Part shown: piece by piece, positions 7,211 through 10,219 of the stretch
Layout of the letters: each line of letters begins with the position of its first letter
How positions within the stretch are numbered: position 1 is the stretch's first letter
DNA from: JBLHGN01 sp047616325
Lineage (GTDB): Bacteria; Pseudomonadota; Gammaproteobacteria; Pseudomonadales; Cellvibrionaceae
Assembly: GCA_047616325.1 (NCBI GenBank)
Contig: JBLHGN010000119.1
Coordinates: forward strand, 1 to 10,219
Reading direction: 5' to 3'
DNA length: 10,219 nt
Notes under the pieces: model-generated
What the model was told of the DNA's origin: nothing
Databases searched by the model: none
The model's input: the letters and a program-made list of their open reading frames with translations, nothing else
Position numbers and translations under genes: made by a program

Positions 7211-8191
7211 TTAAATAAAAGCATTTATTTTGGTGAGTTCAGTAAACACTTCCCAAGGAGTTTTATACCCCAAACATTTTCGCGGTCGATGATTCATCGC
7301 ATTAGCAGCAGCAGCAGCACGCACCTCTTCTTCAGACACCTGATCTAATGGCATAGACTTCGGAAAATATTGCCTAAGAAGACCATTGCTATTTTCATTT
7401 AATCCACGCTCCCAACTATGATAAGGGCGAGCAAAGAAACCCTTGCAATTCAACTCGCTTGAAATATCCATGTGGCCATTAAACTCTCTCCCATTATCAT
7501 AAGTAATCGTGTGAACGAAGCTTTTAAAAGACGTCAATAGGGCGGTGATCGCCGCAGTTGTCAGCTCCTTGGTTTTGTGCTCGATGGATAGTGCCAAATA
7601 AAGCCTAGAACGTCTTTCTGGTAAGGTGACAATGGCGCCTTTATGCCCCTTGCCAATGACCAAATCTGCTTCCCGGTCACCGACTCTCGATCGCTTATCA
7701 ACAACACCTGGACGCTCCGAAATATCAACTCTACCGGGGATTTCTCCGCGACAATCCTTGCTCCCGTAACGCTTACGATAAGGCTTTGCCTAGTATCGAA
7801 AATAACGATAAAGATCACCACCACTGCACTTATCTTTGAGGATAAACTGATAGACCGTTTCATGACTCAGCGAGACATTTTCTTCAGTCAATAGGCGACC
7901 AGAGATTTGCTCAGAACTCCACTTCAGCTTTATCTTTTCTCTGATATACAATACCCGTTGTTCAGTCAACTTTATGGCCTTAGGCTTCGATTTATGACGA
8001 GCCAATGCTTTTCTCCGTGCCTGTTTATATCGGTAGCCGTTCTCGCCTTTATTGCGCCTAATTTCCCGACTCAGGCTCGTATGAACTCGCCCCATTCCTT
8101 TTGCTATTTCACGAAGCGAGATAGATTGCTTCCTCATCGTATATATATGATATCTTTCTTCTGCGGTTAGCTGTGTGTACTTGGCTGTCAT
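7211..8191 (-). pseudogene. IS30-family transposase interrupted by one in-frame amber codon
   Basis: A 326-residue reading frame, normal for IS30, apart from TAG at codon 134 (complement of 7790-7792). The same frame continues on both sides: LYRYFRY-stop-AKPYRKRYGS. Relatives often have Gln or a basic residue there. Start ATG 8189-8191 has AGGAGA upstream at good spacing. Residues 8-60 hold the family helix-turn-helix (LTAEERYHIY, then ISLREIAKGMGRVHTSLSRE, then IRRNKG). The integrase-type core has GDREAD (Asp172/176), TYDNGREF (Asp232) and SWERGLNENSNGLLRQYFPK (Glu266), with exactly 33 residues between Asp232 and Glu266 as expected. Everything except the amber codon is intact, so a single change would restore it. 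Amber codons also end the MATE and DUF349 genes here, so general recoding is unlikely. Readthrough in a suppressor background is formally possible. Confidence 0.9.
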
Positions 8192-8248
8192 ATGGCTATT
8201 CTCCTGATTTTGGTCGATTAGAGAATATACCAGCTAATCGCCTTTTCT

Positions 8249-8260
8249 GGTGGTGCACTT
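8249..8260 (-). repeat. IS30 inverted repeat, right
   Basis: GGTGGTGCACTT on the plus strand, an exact inverted partner of 7197-7208. It lies upstream of the transposase start. Confidence 0.8.
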
Positions 8261-8262
8261 AT

Positions 8263-8498
8263 TATATGAACTCAAGGTTTACCCTCATCATATTAAACAA
8301 TGGAAGCATGATTTCGTAACGGGAGCCAATTCAAAATCCCACGTTACGTCAGCGTCAGCATTAAAAACGCTCAACAATGAGAATAAGTCATTGAAAAAAG
8401 AGTTGAACCGAAAAGTGATAGCGCTTGCTGAGACCGTGGCTTTGCTGGCTCTCCAAAAAAAAGTCAACGTCCTCTGGGGCGACGAGGACAACTCGTAA
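8263..8498 (+). pseudogene. IS3-family OrfA, N-terminus missing
   Basis: About 78 residues of the C-terminal half of the OrfA DNA-binding protein: YELKVYPHHIKQWKHDF, then a heptad-rich helix LKTLNNENKSLKKELNRKV, then LALQKKVNVLWGDEDNS. Relatives I recall have GLYPEQI-W in the same place and end in ALW-EDE, with about 80 further residues at the N-terminus carrying the first helix-turn-helix. Those are absent: the frame enters from the IS30 end at 8260 without a proper start or ribosome binding site. The coiled-coil segment, which normally mediates OrfA/OrfAB multimerisation, is intact. The stop overlaps the orfB start. Confidence 0.8.
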
Positions 8499-9548
8499 TG
8501 GCTGATGAGCGCATAGAAATACTCCAGTGGGTAAAGCACGCCCAGTCATGCGGTGCCAGGCAGTCGAAAGCGTGCGATATTTTAGGCCTTAGTGAAAAAA
8601 ACATTGCAACGATGGAGTAGACCAGACAATCATCACGATGGTCGAATCGATGCGAAACGGATACCGAGGAATAAATTATCGGAGCTAGAGATACAGCGTA
8701 TTATTGTCATCGCAAACCAAGAGGAATATGCGAGTCTTTCCCCGTGTAAAATAGTACCTAAGCTAGCGGATGAGGGTATTTATATTGCGTCAGAGGCTTC
8801 ATTTTATCGGCTTTTAAAGAGCCATAATCAATTAACACATCGAGGAAAAAGTAAACCAAGGGCAGCCGTACATAAACCCAAAGCATTGACGGCGACAGGC
8901 CCAAATCAGATATACACCTGGGACATCACCTATCTTCAAACACAGGTGCGGGGTATGTATTACTTTCTTTATCTGGTTATGGACATCTTCAGCCGTAAGG
9001 TGGTTGGCTGGCAAGTTCACGATCAGGAATTAAGTGTGCTAGCGGCTGATTTAATCAAAGATATTTGTGAACGAGAAAAGATTCTCGAGGGCGAAGTGAC
9101 TCTGCACTCGGATAACGGGAGCCCAATGAAGGGTGCTACCATGCTGGCGACGCTTCACCAGCTAGGCGTAGCCCCTTCTTTTAGTCGACCTTCCGTTAGC
9201 AATGACAACCCGTATTCTGAGTCGTTGTTTCGGACATTAAAATATAGGCAGAATTTTCCTGAGCGGCCATTCTCTGGCTTGATTGATGCGCGTAAATGGG
9301 TCGATCAATTTGTTGACTGGTACAACAACGACCATCTGCACAGCGGAATTAAGTGTGTTACGCCAGCCCAGCGTCATGATGGGAAAGATGTAGACATATT
9401 GGCTCAACGTAAAGAGGTTTATCTAAAAGCAAAATCACGTCATCCGAATCGTTGGAGTGGCGAAATTAGATGTTGGGATTGGATAGATGAGGTTTTTCTT
9501 AACCCAGAGAAATGCAAGTCAGTAACGGAGGAATATAAGGCGGCATAA
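8498..9548 (+). pseudogene. IS3-family OrfB transposase with +1 frameshift at an A7 run
   Basis: ATG 8498 begins MADERIEILQWVKHAQSCGA, a helix-turn-helix ending ACDILGLSEK. This frame then stops at 8636. The main catalytic part is in another frame and resumes as KTLQRWSRPDN at the A7 run 8595-8601. Removing one A fuses them as LGLSEKTLQRWSR, the expected junction. The rest is complete: NQEEYASLSPCKIVPKLADE, the rve-type core with TWDITYL (Asp codon 8922), LHSDNGSPMK (second Asp) and SNDNPYSESLFRTLKY (Glu), 35 residues between the second Asp and the Glu as in IS3. The end RWSGEIRCW...LNPEKC is typical. The shift is opposite in sense to the -1 programmed frameshift of IS3 elements, so an indel is likelier. 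Transcriptional slippage on A7 could make some full-length protein. Confidence 0.9.
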
Positions 9549-9556
9549 TTTTAACC

Positions 9557-9727
9557 CTAGGCGACAACTACCTTGAAAAACACCGCTTTTGGGGGCTCAT
9601 TACTTAACTTCCGAGTCCAGTAGAACATTTGGCTGTAAACCAAACCGTGTTGGCTGGCGTAGGTTGTAACGCTTTGTTTACAGCTGTTGTAGGCATCGAC
9701 GTGGGCCTGCCAGGCTTCTTTTTTCAT
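9557..9727 (-). pseudogene. IS66 accessory protein TnpA, truncated, with an IS3-derived tail
   Basis: A 56-codon frame starting MKKEAWQAHVDAYNSCKQSV, then TTYASQHGLVYSQMFYWTRK and LSNEPPKAV, the N-terminal helix-turn-helix of IS66 TnpA (relatives have AWRAHVEAY, ACKQSG, YAREHGL, YWRRKL). Complete TnpA proteins are about 100 residues. From about codon 49 the reading frame runs into the IS3 right end and gains a short tail (FFKVVVA) before TAG at 9557-9559. AGGAG lies 6 bases before ATG 9725-9727. The gene is too short to be useful alone, and the partner tnpB and tnpC are missing. Confidence 0.75.
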
Positions 9728-9730
9728 TGG

Positions 9731-9755
9731 GCACTCCTATGGATTTATGGAGTGC
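9731..9755 (-). promoter_or_regulatory. Hairpin enclosing the tnpA ribosome binding site
   Basis: GCACTCC (9731-9737) pairs with GGAGTGC (9749-9755), a 7-bp perfect stem with an 11-nt loop. In the minus-strand transcript the downstream arm contains GGAG, the Shine-Dalgarno of tnpA, 3 nt before the ATG. Hidden ribosome binding sites are known in other IS (for example IS10 and IS50), where they limit translation from read-through transcripts. That this hairpin does the same is inference. Confidence 0.5.
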
Positions 9756-9790
9756 GTACGCTGACAGATTTAGACGGTGATTAGAATAAT

Positions 9791-9810
9791 GGGGTTAAGA
9801 GGTCGCTTAC
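9791..9810 (-). repeat. IS66 terminal inverted-repeat end
   Basis: GTAAGCGACCTCTTAACCCC on the minus strand matches the known start of IS66-family ends (GTAAGCG). Its partner is outside the window or deleted. Confidence 0.7.
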
Positions 9811-9850
9811 CTAGATATTCCCAGCCCATGTCTTTCAAGTATACGTCCAT
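9811..9850 (-). pseudogene. Start of an open reading frame cut by the IS66 end
   Basis: ATG at 9848-9850 (minus), preceded by TAGGAAAAGCT, a fair ribosome binding site. It codes for MDVYLKDMGWEYL and then enters the IS66 end at 9810. It lies 19 bp after the IS1595 transposase stop, in the same direction. It may be a disrupted downstream gene, perhaps an IS1595-borne passenger, or chance. No family can be recognised from 13 residues. Confidence 0.3.
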
Positions 9851-9869
9851 AGCTTTTCCTAATTACCAC

Positions 9870-10219
9870 TTAAGCTAAGCCGAGCTTTAGAAGCTTTTCA
9901 GGCATAGGTGGAGTTCTGAGAGACACATATAACAATCGTGGAATGATTGCCTCTAAATCAAACCGACGATTAAAAAGATATTGAAATTCAGGCAAGTATA
10001 GCTGTACGTCTTTCCGGTTAATTGAATGATATGTGCTGCGTATGGCGCTTTTTAATTTACCTAAAACAGTATTCACCCAATAAAACTCTGATTCTTCGAC
10101 AGAAGCCCTACCGCCGCCACAGACTATACGATCGTGTTCACAACCTGCATCAGTGACGGAATTAAAACATGCAAGACCATCGCTGATAACTGTACTTCCT
10201 TTGGTTAAATGCTGTTTCG
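9870..10219 (-). CDS. IS1595-family (ISXO2-like) transposase, C-terminal part, runs off window
   Basis: About 115 residues, open to the window edge; the N-terminus lies beyond it. The minus strand reads KQHLTKGSTVISDGLACFNS, then VTDAGCEHDRIVCGGGRASV, EESEFYWVNTVLGKLKSAIR, STYHSINRKDVQLYLPEFQY and LFNRRFDLEAIIPRLLYVSL to LLKLGLA-TAA. The pieces GSTVISDG, CGGGRASVE, VNTVLG-LK-A-R-TYH and EFQYLFNRRFDL are the signature of the ISXO2-like DDE domain of IS1595 transposases. The visible part has no stop or frameshift, unlike the other transposases here, so it may be the youngest or only active one. The ATG at 10076 is internal, not the start. The element's outer end is not identified and may have been disrupted by IS66 at 9811. 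Confidence 0.88.
   Translation of the reverse strand, partial: KQHLTKGSTVISDGLACFNSVTDAGCEHDRIVCGGGRASVEESEFYWVNTVLGKLKSAIRSTYHSINRKDVQLYLPEFQYLFNRRFDLEAIIPRLLYVSLRTPPMPEKLLKLGLA

Larger units (their letters stand above)
7197..8260 (-). mobile_element. IS30-family insertion sequence, both ends present
   Basis: 1064 bp, bounded by the perfect 12-bp inverted repeat AAGTGCACCACC (7197-7208 and complement of 8249-8260). AT at 7195-7196 and at 8261-8262 could be the short target duplication typical of the family. The single transposase gene fills nearly the whole element. The size and gene arrangement are normal for IS30. It sits between a minus-strand transposase remnant and a left-truncated IS3 element. 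Confidence 0.85.
8263..9582 (+). mobile_element. IS3-family insertion sequence, left end lost
   Basis: Carries a 5'-truncated orfA and a frameshifted orfB that overlap by one base (TAATG at 8496-8500), an IS3-type layout. The right end is placed at 9582, where TTGAAAAACA gives the terminal CA of IS3 elements, 34 bp after orfB. The matching left end (TGTTTTTCAAGG) is not found, since IS30 abuts the truncated orfA. The right boundary is therefore a judgement from pattern, not a proven repeat. Confidence 0.75.
9583..9810 (-). mobile_element. IS66-family insertion sequence, first ~230 bp only
   Basis: On the minus strand the element begins at 9810 with GTAAGCGACCTCTTAACCCC, the GTAAGCG-type end I know from IS66 elements. 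It runs through a leader into a tnpA-like gene and is cut at the IS3 right end near 9583. The usual tnpB, tnpC and right repeat are not in the window. No second copy of the bases at 9811-9818, the place of the usual 8-bp duplication, can be checked here. Confidence 0.75.

Noticed and set aside
656..7792. Amber (TAG) recoded as an amino acid in this organism
   Set aside because: The MATE gene (TAG at 1262-1264) and the DUF349 gene (TAG at 6164-6166) both end in TAG at natural protein ends, so TAG works as a normal stop.
8498..8601. Programmed -1 frameshift at A7 in IS3 orfB
   Set aside because: The shift needed is +1 (loss of one A), and it lies inside orfB rather than at the orfA/orfB overlap where IS3 elements use -1 shifting.

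Overview
The window looks like chromosomal DNA of a marine-type gammaproteobacterium, perhaps close to the Cellvibrionaceae (Teredinibacter/Saccharophagus-like). That placement is inferred from protein character only. Three ordinary genes form a core, and decaying insertion sequences (IS) flank them on both sides.

Left flank (1-1260): an ISAzo13-like element with intact inverted repeats and a candidate 3-bp target duplication. Its transposase is dead: one frameshift, one in-frame amber codon and loss of the C-terminal catalytic segment. Core (1262-6490): a NorM-type MATE efflux pump on the minus strand; a 468-bp divergent intergenic region with a plausible promoter and palindromes; a 1002-residue DUF349 helical protein on the plus strand; a strong bidirectional terminator; and a convergent 77-residue conserved small protein with an acidic tail.

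Right flank (6731-10219): a pile-up of five elements. In order these are the C-terminal remnant of a transposase of a family I cannot name (minus); an IS30-family element with both ends and one amber codon (minus); an IS3-family element that has lost its left end, with a homopolymer frameshift in OrfB (plus); the first ~230 bp of an IS66-family element (minus); and an IS1595/ISXO2-like transposase running off the window (minus). The junctions suggest nested insertions followed by deletions.

The core genes share no obvious pathway. I see no CRISPR array, tRNA, rRNA, toxin-antitoxin pair or recognisable defence system. The most notable points are the repeated Gln-to-stop changes in three unrelated transposases, frameshifts at A-runs, a hairpin that hides the IS66 tnpA ribosome binding site, and the uncharacterised DUF349 and small-protein pair.
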